64,000 bases of DNA from JAEUMY01 sp031394355 (GTDB taxonomy: Bacteria; Pseudomonadota; Gammaproteobacteria; Burkholderiales; Usitatibacteraceae). The position numbers were made by a program, and so were the translations under genes. How positions within the stretch are numbered: position 1 is the first letter of the stretch; each line of letters opens with the position of its first letter. The notes beneath the pieces were generated by a model. The model ran no database searches. It was not told the DNA's origin and saw only the letters and a program-made list of their open reading frames with translations. The stretch lies in contig JANNSU010000022.1 of NCBI GenBank assembly GCA_031394355.1, positions 62,001 to 126,000 on the forward strand. Direction: 5' to 3'. Shown here one piece after another: positions 32,896 to 39,774 of the stretch.

Positions 32896-34038
32896 CTACT
32901 TCAGCTGTTCCAATAGCAGGTTGAGAATTCGCTTGCCGGTCGCGGACGCCTCGGGCTCCCCTTTGGTATTCTGGACCGTCACGGTTGACACACCACCCGC
33001 ATCAGCGACAAACACCCGGTACTGAGGCTTCTGGTCATCAGCCGCATCCTTGCGCCAGAATGCGAGCCGCGCGAGGACTCCCTTCGACGGGCCTTTGTTG
33101 TCGGCTTCAGGATCGATGTAGCGCACAAAGTACAAGCCCTTCGCACGATCACGATCCTCTACCGTGAAGCCGACCCGGTCCAGCGCCAGTCCGACGCGAC
33201 GCCACGCTCGGTCAAATGGCTCGCGTACCTGCAGTGATCCGTTGCCAGCGGCGTTGAACACTGCGGCAGCGTCTGCAGATGCTGGTGTCGCCGCAGCGAC
33301 TGTGCGTGACGCCGCTTTCTCATCGAACCCCAGCTTGATCAGCAGGCGATTCAGAAACTCGGCCTCCAACTCGCGATCTGCCGCGCGCGGTTGCCAAATG
33401 GTCTGGTCCTTGTACTCATTCGGAAAAATCTCAACCATGCCGCGATGGCTGATGAAAACTTCGGTCGTGCCTGGCGACCCGCCTGCTTCCAGGCGGGTAC
33501 GGAACTTGTCGCGCTCGGAGGTCGAATAAAGATTGTCGAACACCCGACCGATGGTGCGACGAACAGGGTCCATCGCGATCTTGGCGCGATTTTCTGCCCA
33601 GTCAGTTTCCATGATGCCGAGTTCTGCCTGCTCACGCTTCAGCACAAAACCGTTTTCACCCCAGAACTCCTTCACGATCGGCCAAAGTTTGTCGGGCGTC
33701 ACCGCGACGACCAGCCATCGCTGTTCCCCGGCTCGTACCACTGAAGCTTTGTCGACTGTGGGCAGCACGCCAACATCACGCGCGACGGGCTGCGTCGAGC
33801 GCTCCTTGTTGTACGCAGAGAAAGTCGTTGAACCACGACTGGCTGGAATGACAAAACGATCCTCCGATCCCGGTGTCGTGAGATCGGGGGGGATTTCGAG
33901 CGACTTGGCCGTCTGCGCACCAGAAGTGCGATAGTCCGGGCCCTTGCGTTCCAAGGAATAACTGCCGCATCCCGACAACAACAACGAGCCAGTGGCGAGG
34001 ATCAGCAGCGGAGAAAATTTAGGGGGCAGACGAGTCAT
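32896..34038 (-). CDS. bamC: Outer membrane assembly lipoprotein BamC
   Basis: 380 residues from the ATG at 34038, overlapping the dapA stop (ATGA). Lipobox LLLSGC with Cys near 25, then an unstructured N-terminal stretch with LEIPPDLTTP (the part that binds BamD) and two helix-grip domains (~95-225, ~265-375; the second includes AWRRVGLALDRVGF). Part of the BAM complex that inserts outer-membrane proteins. Confidence 0.92.
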   Translation of the reverse strand: MTRLPPKFSPLLILATGSLLLSGCGSYSLERKGPDYRTSGAQTAKSLEIPPDLTTPGSEDRFVIPASRGSTTFSAYNKERSTQPVARDVGVLPTVDKASVVRAGEQRWLVVAVTPDKLWPIVKEFWGENGFVLKREQAELGIMETDWAENRAKIAMDPVRRTIGRVFDNLYSTSERDKFRTRLEAGGSPGTTEVFISHRGMVEIFPNEYKDQTIWQPRAADRELEAEFLNRLLIKLGFDEKAASRTVAAATPASADAAAVFNAAGNGSLQVREPFDRAWRRVGLALDRVGFTVEDRDRAKGLYFVRYIDPEADNKGPSKGVLARLAFWRKDAADDQKPQYRVFVADAGGVSTVTVQNTKGEPEASATGKRILNLLLEQLK

Positions 34039-34934
34039 GCAACGGCTTCCTTCTGGTTGATCTCGATTCCCGCCGCCCGCAGGGCGTCGGTCAATGCCGC
34101 GTGGTACTGCGCATCGAATGAGGTAAGTGGCAGGCGGATGCCCGGGTCGATCCGGCCCATGCGGGCAAGTGCCCATTTGACCGGGATGGGGTTGGCTTCC
34201 AGGAACAAATTGTTGTGAAGACCAAACAGCCGATTGTTGATCGCAATCGCTTTATCACGTTCGCCCCTGAGCGCAAGGCTGCACATGTCGTGCATCAGCC
34301 TGGGAGCGACATTTGCGGTGACGGAAATGGTGCCATGTGCGCCCAACAACATGAGCGCTAAGGTACTCACATCCTCGCCACTGTACACCGCGAAGTCCTT
34401 GGGGCAGCGCAGCAGCAGTTCCGCGCCCCTGCCCATGCTGGCCGTCGCATCCTTGATTCCGACAATGTTCGGGATCGCGGAAAGTCGCACCACGGTGTCA
34501 TTGGCAAGATCCGTCACGGTTCTGCCAGGCACGTTGTAGAGAATGTGAGGTATGTCCACCGCCTCTGCAATGGCACGGAAGTGGCGATACAGGCCCTCCT
34601 GCGTGGGCTTGTTGTAGTACGGCACCACGGATAGCGAATAGTCTGCGCCCGCCCGTTTGGCGAACTCGGAGAGGTGGATCGCTTCTTTTGTGGAATTGGC
34701 ACCCGTACCGGCGATGACTGGAATACGCTTGGCAGCGTATTCAACTGCCGCCTTGATGAGCTGACAATGCTCGTCAAAGTCAACCGTAGGCGATTCGCCC
34801 GTGGTACCGACGATCACGATTCCATCCGTGCCCTCCGCCACATGCCAGTCGATCAACGACCTGAGGCGGGGATAATCCAGTGCACCGTCCGCGAGCATCG
34901 GCGTGACGATTGCAACCATGCTGCCTGTCAACAT
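34035..34934 (-). CDS. dapA: 4-hydroxy-tetrahydrodipicolinate synthase DapA
   Basis: Condenses pyruvate and aspartate semialdehyde on the way to lysine and diaminopimelate. 299 residues. Class I aldolase barrel with GTTGESPT near 43, YNVPGRT near 133 (catalytic Tyr) and the Schiff-base Lys in IVGIKDA near 161. Leads an operon with bamC and the MBL gene. lysC at 38.3-39.5 kb supplies the same pathway. Confidence 0.97.
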   Translation of the reverse strand: MLTGSMVAIVTPMLADGALDYPRLRSLIDWHVAEGTDGIVIVGTTGESPTVDFDEHCQLIKAAVEYAAKRIPVIAGTGANSTKEAIHLSEFAKRAGADYSLSVVPYYNKPTQEGLYRHFRAIAEAVDIPHILYNVPGRTVTDLANDTVVRLSAIPNIVGIKDATASMGRGAELLLRCPKDFAVYSGEDVSTLALMLLGAHGTISVTANVAPRLMHDMCSLALRGERDKAIAINNRLFGLHNNLFLEANPIPVKWALARMGRIDPGIRLPLTSFDAQYHAALTDALRAAGIEINQKEAVA

Positions 34935-35022
34935 GGAAAACCCTTGATTTCAGAAGACTGGCGATTTTACCGGATTCAGGGCCAGACATCCGGCGAGCAG
35001 ATTGCGCGGACAATTGGCGCAT

Positions 35023-35559
35023 TCATCCCTTGCGCCGCGCGCAGAGTCTCTGGATGACAGCTGGACGGGGACGTTCAATTCGGCCTTGTTCAAAACCCAG
35101 CACATCAAACGCCTCCCCAGTACGAGCGAGAAGCTCATCCGACAAAAGCAGAAAGTCAGGGTTGGAGGGCTTCCCCAGCAGCTCGTTGCCGACAGCGAAG
35201 GTCTCGTATATCAGCACACCGCCTGCCGCCACACACTGCAGCAGGGACTCAAATCGGTCTCGAAACAGGTAGTTGGTCACCACAACGCCATCGAACTGGC
35301 GTCCCGCCAACGGCCAGTCGCCCAGCTCCAAATCTGCTTCCCGCACCTCCACACCCTTGGGTACTGGCGTGAACCGGCTGCAATCGAGATCAATCGCGAG
35401 CACGCGAAACCCGTTGCTTGCGAGCGAGGCCGCATGGCGGCCGCTGCCGCAGGCAAAGTCAAGCACCAGCCCCCGCGGCGTGATGGCCGACATCCACTGA
35501 ATGACCCATTCTGATGGCGCCAAACCTGAGTGTGCGTCTGTGGAAGTGGGTTGCGACAT
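35023..35559 (-). CDS. Class I SAM-dependent methyltransferase
   Basis: 178 residues with the glycine-rich motif I VLDFACGSGRHA near 32 and the acidic end of strand 2 (AIDLD), then EADLE and VVVTNYLFRD. It resembles the small TehB/ methyltransferase-domain-25 group. Substrate unknown. Located between dapA and kynB with 88 bases on one side. Confidence 0.85.
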   Translation of the reverse strand: MSQPTSTDAHSGLAPSEWVIQWMSAITPRGLVLDFACGSGRHAASLASNGFRVLAIDLDCSRFTPVPKGVEVREADLELGDWPLAGRQFDGVVVTNYLFRDRFESLLQCVAAGGVLIYETFAVGNELLGKPSNPDFLLLSDELLARTGEAFDVLGFEQGRIERPRPAVIQRLCARRKG

Positions 35560-35624
35560 GGATTCCTCGTGATCGGGGGAGCATTCGGTTCAAGCTGCCT
35601 CGGCTGAAGCATCGCCAAATCAAA

Positions 35625-35641
35625 TGGTGTCATACACCAAT
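35625..35641. promoter_or_regulatory. Operator-like palindrome before kynB
   Basis: ATGGTGT-CAT-ACACCAT, a perfect 7-bp-arm inverted repeat six bases before a TATAAT (35647-35652). Shape and arms (TGGT..ACCA) are typical of GntR/FadR-type regulators. It would cover the -35 region, so repression is likely. Confidence 0.55.
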
Positions 35642-35680
35642 TCTCCTATAATCAAGGTCCTCCTCACAGAACACATCAAC

Positions 35681-36307
35681 ATGCGCATCTGGGACATCAG
35701 TGCCCCCATCCGACCCGGCATGCCCACTTGGCCAGGTGACACGCCCTACGACGAGGCCCGGACTTGGCATTTGCTCGGCACCTGCCCTGTAAACGTGTCC
35801 AGGTTCACGCTCTCGACGCACTCAGCCACTCACGCCGATGCGCCGCTGCATTACGACAATGCTGGCTTGCCGATCGGATCCGTACCGCTCGAACCCTATC
35901 TGGGCAAGTGTCGTGTCATCGATGCACTGGACGCCTGGCCGCTCATCGAACCCCGCCACTTCGCCGATCAATTGGTGGGGATGCCATTGCGGGTCTTGTT
36001 CAGGACATACCGGCGCACACCGGTTGACCAGTGGGACGAGAACTTCACAGCCATATCACCAGAGAGCATCGCACTGCTCGCATCGATGGGCGTGAAACTG
36101 GTTGGCATCGATACACCGTCCATCGATCCGGTCAACTCCAAGACCATGGATTCCCATCACATTGTGCAGAATCACTCGATGGCAATTCTGGAGGGTCTGG
36201 TGCTTGATGAGGTGGATGCGGGAGACTACGAGTTGATTGCGCTGCCTCTCAAGATTTCCAATCTCGATGCGTCGCCCGTCCGGGCCATCCTGCGCGAGAT
36301 TCCGTGA
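35681..36307 (+). CDS. kynB: Kynurenine formamidase KynB
   Basis: Hydrolyses N-formylkynurenine to kynurenine and formate in tryptophan breakdown. 208 residues from the ATG at 35681, the family length. The metal motif is HSATHADAPLH near 47-57, and DTPSIDPVNSKTM near 140 is the KynB signature. An upstream in-frame start at 35624 lies inside the operator and is unlikely. Followed with overlap by kynU. Confidence 0.95.
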   Translation: MRIWDISAPIRPGMPTWPGDTPYDEARTWHLLGTCPVNVSRFTLSTHSATHADAPLHYDNAGLPIGSVPLEPYLGKCRVIDALDAWPLIEPRHFADQLVGMPLRVLFRTYRRTPVDQWDENFTAISPESIALLASMGVKLVGIDTPSIDPVNSKTMDSHHIVQNHSMAILEGLVLDEVDAGDYELIALPLKISNLDASPVRAILREIP

Positions 36308-37542
36308 TGTTGCGGTCAGACTGTGAGATGGCGGATCGCAGCGATCCACTGGCTCCCTTTCGCGAGAAATTCTGCCTGCCCGAGGGTGTTATCTATCTGG
36401 ACGGGAATTCGCTGGGTGCGATGCCTCGGGCCACACTGGCGCGCATGGCGCACACGGTCGAACAGGAGTGGGGCCATTCACTCATCCGTGGGTGGAACAG
36501 TCATGACTGGGTGGGCCAGCCGCAGCGCGTTGGCGACAAGCTGGCACGGCTGCTCGGCGCCGCAAGCGGCGAAGTCATCGTCGCTGACTCGACATCGCTG
36601 AATCTGTTCAAGCTGCTTGCGGCGCTGCTGACCCGCCCGCTCGACAGTGCCCGGCGGGTCATCCTGTCGGAACGCGGCAATTTCCCGACCGATCTCTACA
36701 TGGCGCAAGGATTGAACGCGTTGCTGGGCAATCGTTTTCAATTGAAGTGGGTAGAAGACAATCCGGCCGACCACCTTGATTCATCGGTCGCGGTAGCCAT
36801 GATCACCCAGGTGGACTATCGCAGCGGACGCCTGCTGGACATGGCTGAGCTGAATGCACGCGCCAGCGATACGGGCACGGACATCATCTGGGACTTGAGC
36901 CACAGCGCAGGTGCCGTCCCGGTGAAGCTCAATGAAGATGGCGCTGCCTATGCCGTCGGCTGCGGATACAAATACCTCAATGGCGGCCCAGGCGCACCGG
37001 CATTCGCTTACGTGCGCGCGGACCAACAAGGCACGATCCATCAGCCGCTGTCGGGCTGGTTCGGACATGCCGCACCGTTCGAATTCACCCCGGACTACAC
37101 GCCGGCGACAGGCATTTCACAGATGCTTGTCGGCACACCTTCTGTTCTGGCAACGACCGCGCTGGAGTGCGGGGTTGATCTCATGCTGTCAGCGGACATG
37201 CAGCAACTGCGGTCCAAGTCTGTCGCATTGACGGAAAGATTCATCCAGTTGGTGGAATCACGTTGTGGCGACTACGGATTTCTGCTGGCGTCGCCTCGCG
37301 AATATTCGCAACGGGGCAGCCATGTGTCGTTCCGCCACCCCAATGCCTATCCGATCATGCAGGCACTGATCGAGCGCGGCGTGATCGGCGATTTCCGCAA
37401 GCCGGACTTTGTTCGGTTCGGCTTCGCACCGCTGTATCTTCGCGAGGTGGATGTCTGGGATGCCGTGGAGATACTGCGCGACATCATGCAGAACAGCACC
37501 TGGCGGGCGGAGCGCTTCAAGAAGCTGAATGCGGTCACCTGA
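36307..37542 (+). CDS. kynU: Kynureninase KynU
   Basis: PLP enzyme that splits kynurenine to anthranilate and alanine. 411 residues. PLP Lys is in GYKYLNGGPGAPAF near 219; also SLNLFKLLAAL, WDLSHSAGAVPV and LSGWFGH, all family blocks. The ATG overlaps the kynB stop (TGATG); a GTG one codon earlier is possible. kynA (tryptophan dioxygenase) is not in the window. An iterated palindrome lies near the 3' end. Confidence 0.96.
   Translation: MLRSDCEMADRSDPLAPFREKFCLPEGVIYLDGNSLGAMPRATLARMAHTVEQEWGHSLIRGWNSHDWVGQPQRVGDKLARLLGAASGEVIVADSTSLNLFKLLAALLTRPLDSARRVILSERGNFPTDLYMAQGLNALLGNRFQLKWVEDNPADHLDSSVAVAMITQVDYRSGRLLDMAELNARASDTGTDIIWDLSHSAGAVPVKLNEDGAAYAVGCGYKYLNGGPGAPAFAYVRADQQGTIHQPLSGWFGHAAPFEFTPDYTPATGISQMLVGTPSVLATTALECGVDLMLSADMQQLRSKSVALTERFIQLVESRCGDYGFLLASPREYSQRGSHVSFRHPNAYPIMQALIERGVIGDFRKPDFVRFGFAPLYLREVDVWDAVEILRDIMQNSTWRAERFKKLNAVT
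37298..37309. repeat. GCGAATATTCGC palindrome, copy 8
   Basis: Exact copy in kynU; encodes REYSQ. Confidence 0.9.
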
Positions 37543-37560
37543 TTCACTCCGCAAAAAATG

Positions 37561-37586
37561 AAAACGCCACCCAAAGGTGGCGTTTT
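37561..37586 (-). terminator. Duplicated terminator of the tRNA-Arg repeat (distal copy)
   Basis: AAAACGCCACC / GGTGGCGTTTT with CAAA loop. Identical in stem and loop to the copy at 37716-37740. It also suits the end of kynU on the plus strand. Confidence 0.85.
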
Positions 37587-37591
37587 GAAAC

Positions 37592-37612
37592 TGGCGCGCC
37601 CGGCAGGATTCG
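37592..37612 (-). repeat. Second copy of the tRNA-Arg 3' end (21 nt)
   Basis: Exact duplicate of the last 21 bases of tRNA-Arg including CCA (gene copy 37747-37767), 155 bases away. Followed on the minus strand by the duplicated terminator. Confidence 0.9.
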
Positions 37613-37710
37613 GTCCCCTTCGCCGACCCGGGCACGGCGGCTCCTGCGGAGCATCGCCGATGCCTTTCGAATCCTGACGAAAGCCAAGCAGTTGGCTTTC
37701 TCCGGGCAGA
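37604..37710 (-). repeat. Structured tRNA-associated element, Arg copy
   Basis: Lies between the real tRNA-Arg terminator and the duplicated tRNA 3' end. Hairpin A: GAAAGCCAA / TTGGCTTTC with loop (37679-37700). Stem B: CAGGATTCG (37604-37612 on the plus strand) with CGAATCCTG (37668-37676), which uses the duplicated tRNA end as one arm. It shares long blocks with the element after tRNA-Ser(GCT): a 16-base AGCC...GGCT hairpin core, GGATTCGAAAGG, ATCGGCGATGC, GCCGCCGT and GACCGAATCC. Confidence 0.75.
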
Positions 37711-37715
37711 AAATG

Positions 37716-37740
37716 AAAACGCCACCCAAAGGTGGCGTTT
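37716..37740 (-). terminator. Terminator of tRNA-Arg(ACG)
   Basis: AAAACGCCACC / GGTGGCGTTT with CAAA loop directly after the tRNA on the minus strand, followed by TTTTC. Confidence 0.85.
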
Positions 37741-37746
37741 CGAAAC

Positions 37747-37823
37747 TGGCGCGCCCGGCAGGATTCGAACCCACGACCCCCTGGTTCGTAGCCAGGTACT
37801 CTATCCAACTGAGCTACGGGCGC
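37747..37823 (-). tRNA. tRNA-Arg (ACG)
   Basis: 77 nt with encoded CCA. Acceptor GCGCCCG/CGGGCGC, D-arm AGCTCAGTTGGATAGAG, anticodon loop with ACG between CTGG and CCAG arms, T-loop GGTTCGAATCC. Confidence 0.95.
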
Positions 37824-37917
37824 AATTGCGAAGGGCGGATTATACAGAGGGCCAAATGTTTTTGCCAGCCAACGGGGCAAATTCCCGTCGCAATGCTAAA
37901 ATGCGCTCCTGGCGTGA

Positions 37918-38011
37918 GGAGAAGTGGCCGAGTGGTCGAAGGCACTCCCCTGCTAAGGGAGCATATGGGCTTAAACCTGTATCGAGGGTTCGAATCCCTC
38001 CTTCTCCGCCA
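37918..38011 (+). tRNA. tRNA-Ser (GCT)
   Basis: 94 nt with encoded CCA. Acceptor GGAGAAG/CTTCTCC, anticodon loop CTGCTAA (GCT) between CTCCC and GGGAG, a long variable arm, T-loop GGTTCGAATCC. Class II tRNA as expected for serine. Confidence 0.96.
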
Positions 38012-38018
38012 TACATCT

Positions 38019-38041
38019 AAGCCGCGCAAGCGGCTTTTGTG
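38019..38041 (+). terminator. Terminator of tRNA-Ser(GCT)
   Basis: AAGCCGC / GCGGCTT with GCAA loop and following T-rich stretch. Repeated exactly at 38167-38186. Confidence 0.85.
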
Positions 38042-38044
38042 TTT

Positions 38045-38146
38045 TCGGAGAAGAGCGAGCCAACTGCTTGGCTCGCGCGGGGATTCGAAAGGAATCGGCG
38101 ATGCCGAAGGCCGCCGTTCCGGGGTCGCGGGACGTGACCGAATCCC
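38045..38146 (+). repeat. Structured tRNA-associated element, Ser(GCT) copy
   Basis: Counterpart of the element behind tRNA-Arg. Hairpin A: GCGAGCCAA / TTGGCTCGC with CTGC loop (38055-38076). Stem B: GGGATTCG (38080-38087) with CGAATCCC (38139-38146), the latter being the start of the duplicated tRNA end. Inner stem CGGCG (38096-38100) / CGCCG (38112-38116). Base pairs in A and B differ from the Arg copy but still pair, which is covariation. Confidence 0.75.
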
Positions 38147-38220
38147 TCCTTCTCCGCCATACATCTAAGCCGCGCAAGCGGCTTTCGTGTTTTTCGGAGA
38201 AGAGCAAGCCAACTTGGCAG
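38139..38220 (+). repeat. Second copy of tRNA-Ser 3' end, terminator and start of a further element
   Basis: The last 21 bases of tRNA-Ser(GCT) recur at 38139-38159, 148 bases after the original, followed by the same terminator (38167-38186) and by a truncated start of another element (AGCAAGCCAACTTGG). The unit then stops next to an iterated palindrome. Confidence 0.85.
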
Positions 38221-38224
38221 CATT

Positions 38225-38236
38225 GCGAATATTCGC
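38225..38236. repeat. GCGAATATTCGC palindrome, copy 9
   Basis: Exact copy extended to a perfect 20-bp palindrome, CATTGCGAATATTCGCAATG (38221-38240), at the end of the tRNA-Ser repeat and before the lysC stop. Confidence 0.9.
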
Positions 38237-38265
38237 AATGTGTGGGTGCGTCAGTGCCGAGGGCT

Positions 38266-39525
38266 TCAGGGCTTCAGCGTTTCCTGCACCGGCTCTTTGT
38301 CGAGTTCAAATGCCCGATGCAGCACGCGTACCGCGAGCTCCATGTACTTCTCATCGATCACGACCGATGTCTTGATCTCAGAGGTGGAGATCATCTGGAT
38401 GTTGATTCGTTCCTGCGCCAGTGCGCCAAACATCTTGCTTGCTATGCCTGCATGGGTGCGCATACCGATGCCGACCAGTGACACCTTGGCGATCTTGTCG
38501 TCACCAATGATTGCCTTTGCGCCGATCACGGGTTTCACTTTCTCTTCCAGCACAGCCAGCGTGTGCTTCATCTCGTTGCGATGCACCGTGAACGAAAAGT
38601 CCGTGAGTCCCTCCACGGAAGCGTTCTGGATGATGACATCTACGTCGATGTTGGCATCCGCTACCGGGCCCAGGATGGAGAAGGCGATGCCGGGGCGGTC
38701 CGGAACGCCGGTGATGGTGATCTTGGCTTCGTCGCGGTTGAATGCGATGCCAGAAATGATGGCTTGTTCCATGGTTTCATCTTCCTCGAATGTGATCAGC
38801 GTGCCCTCATCGGTGGAGTCCACCGGGGTGAACGAGGACAGCACCCGCAACTTGACTTTGTACTTGCCGGCGAACTCGACTGACCGGATCTGCAACACCT
38901 TGGAGCCGAGGCTCGCCATTTCCAGCATTTCCTCGAAGGTCACCGTCTTCAACCGGCGGGCGTCAGGCTCCACCCGCGGATCCGTCGTGTAGACACCATC
39001 CACGTCGGTGTAGATCTGACATTCATCCGCGTTCAACGCTGCGGCGAGTGCAACGCCGGTGGTATCGGACCCGCCCCGGCCCAGTGTCGTGATGTTGCCC
39101 TGCTCATCCACACCCTGAAATCCTGCGACGACAACAATGCAGCCATCGGCAAGATCCTTGCGAATATTCGCATCATCAATGGCAAGGATGCGCGCCTTGG
39201 AGTAGGCATCATCAGTCAGGATGCGCACCTGTGAGCCGGTATAGCTCTTGGCTTTCAGGCCGATCGCCTGCAACGCCAGTGCGAGCAGGCCAATGCTGAC
39301 CTGTTCACCTGTTGCGGCGATCACATCCATCTCGCGCGGGTCTGGTTCCGGGTTCAGCGCCTTGGCCAAGCCCAGCAGTCGGTTGGTCTCACCAGACATG
39401 GCGGACACGACGACGACAAGCTGGTGGCCTTCGGAATGAAAGCGTGCAACCCGTTTGGCGACCTCGCGGATTCGTTCTGGCGAACCCATCGAGGTGCCGC
39501 CGTATTTCTGGACGATGAGAGACAT
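38266..39525 (-). CDS. lysC: Aspartate kinase LysC
   Basis: First enzyme of the Asp-derived amino acid pathway (Lys, Thr, Met, DAP). 419 residues from the ATG at 39525; earlier in-frame starts add a non-family leader. KYGGTSMG at the N-terminus, catalytic RGGSDTTGVALAAAL near 165 and two C-terminal ACT domains (from ~265 and ~345) that sense lysine/threonine. Single-domain kinase without homoserine dehydrogenase, as in Pseudomonas and betaproteobacteria. Confidence 0.97.
   Translation of the reverse strand: MSLIVQKYGGTSMGSPERIREVAKRVARFHSEGHQLVVVVSAMSGETNRLLGLAKALNPEPDPREMDVIAATGEQVSIGLLALALQAIGLKAKSYTGSQVRILTDDAYSKARILAIDDANIRKDLADGCIVVVAGFQGVDEQGNITTLGRGGSDTTGVALAAALNADECQIYTDVDGVYTTDPRVEPDARRLKTVTFEEMLEMASLGSKVLQIRSVEFAGKYKVKLRVLSSFTPVDSTDEGTLITFEEDETMEQAIISGIAFNRDEAKITITGVPDRPGIAFSILGPVADANIDVDVIIQNASVEGLTDFSFTVHRNEMKHTLAVLEEKVKPVIGAKAIIGDDKIAKVSLVGIGMRTHAGIASKMFGALAQERINIQMISTSEIKTSVVIDEKYMELAVRVLHRAFELDKEPVQETLKP
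39160..39171. repeat. GCGAATATTCGC palindrome, copy 10
   Basis: Exact copy in lysC; encodes ANIR in DDANIRKDL. Confidence 0.9.
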
Positions 39526-39774
39526 GGCGTACTCGCTCGAAGCGGTTGATACCGGGCAGCTCAGGAGCGCCGCCGCTTGTTCTGACCTGCAGAATTGTGC
39601 AGTGCAATATCGCATTCTAGCCCGACCGGTGCAGGTCATGCCAGCCGATCCTTGCGGAGCGCGTCATATGTGCACCCTCATGGGGTCGATATACTCTATA
39701 GGGTCAGACGAGCCCAACAATCTCGGCTTACACCCATTCCTGCATTCCCGACAATTGATCCACCGACACTGACC

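Noticed and set aside
37558..38220. tRNA 3'-end duplicates as attL/attR of an integrated element
   Set aside because: The duplicated ends are only ~150 bases apart, no integrase or cargo lies between, and the spacer is conserved between two different tRNA genes, which integration does not explain.
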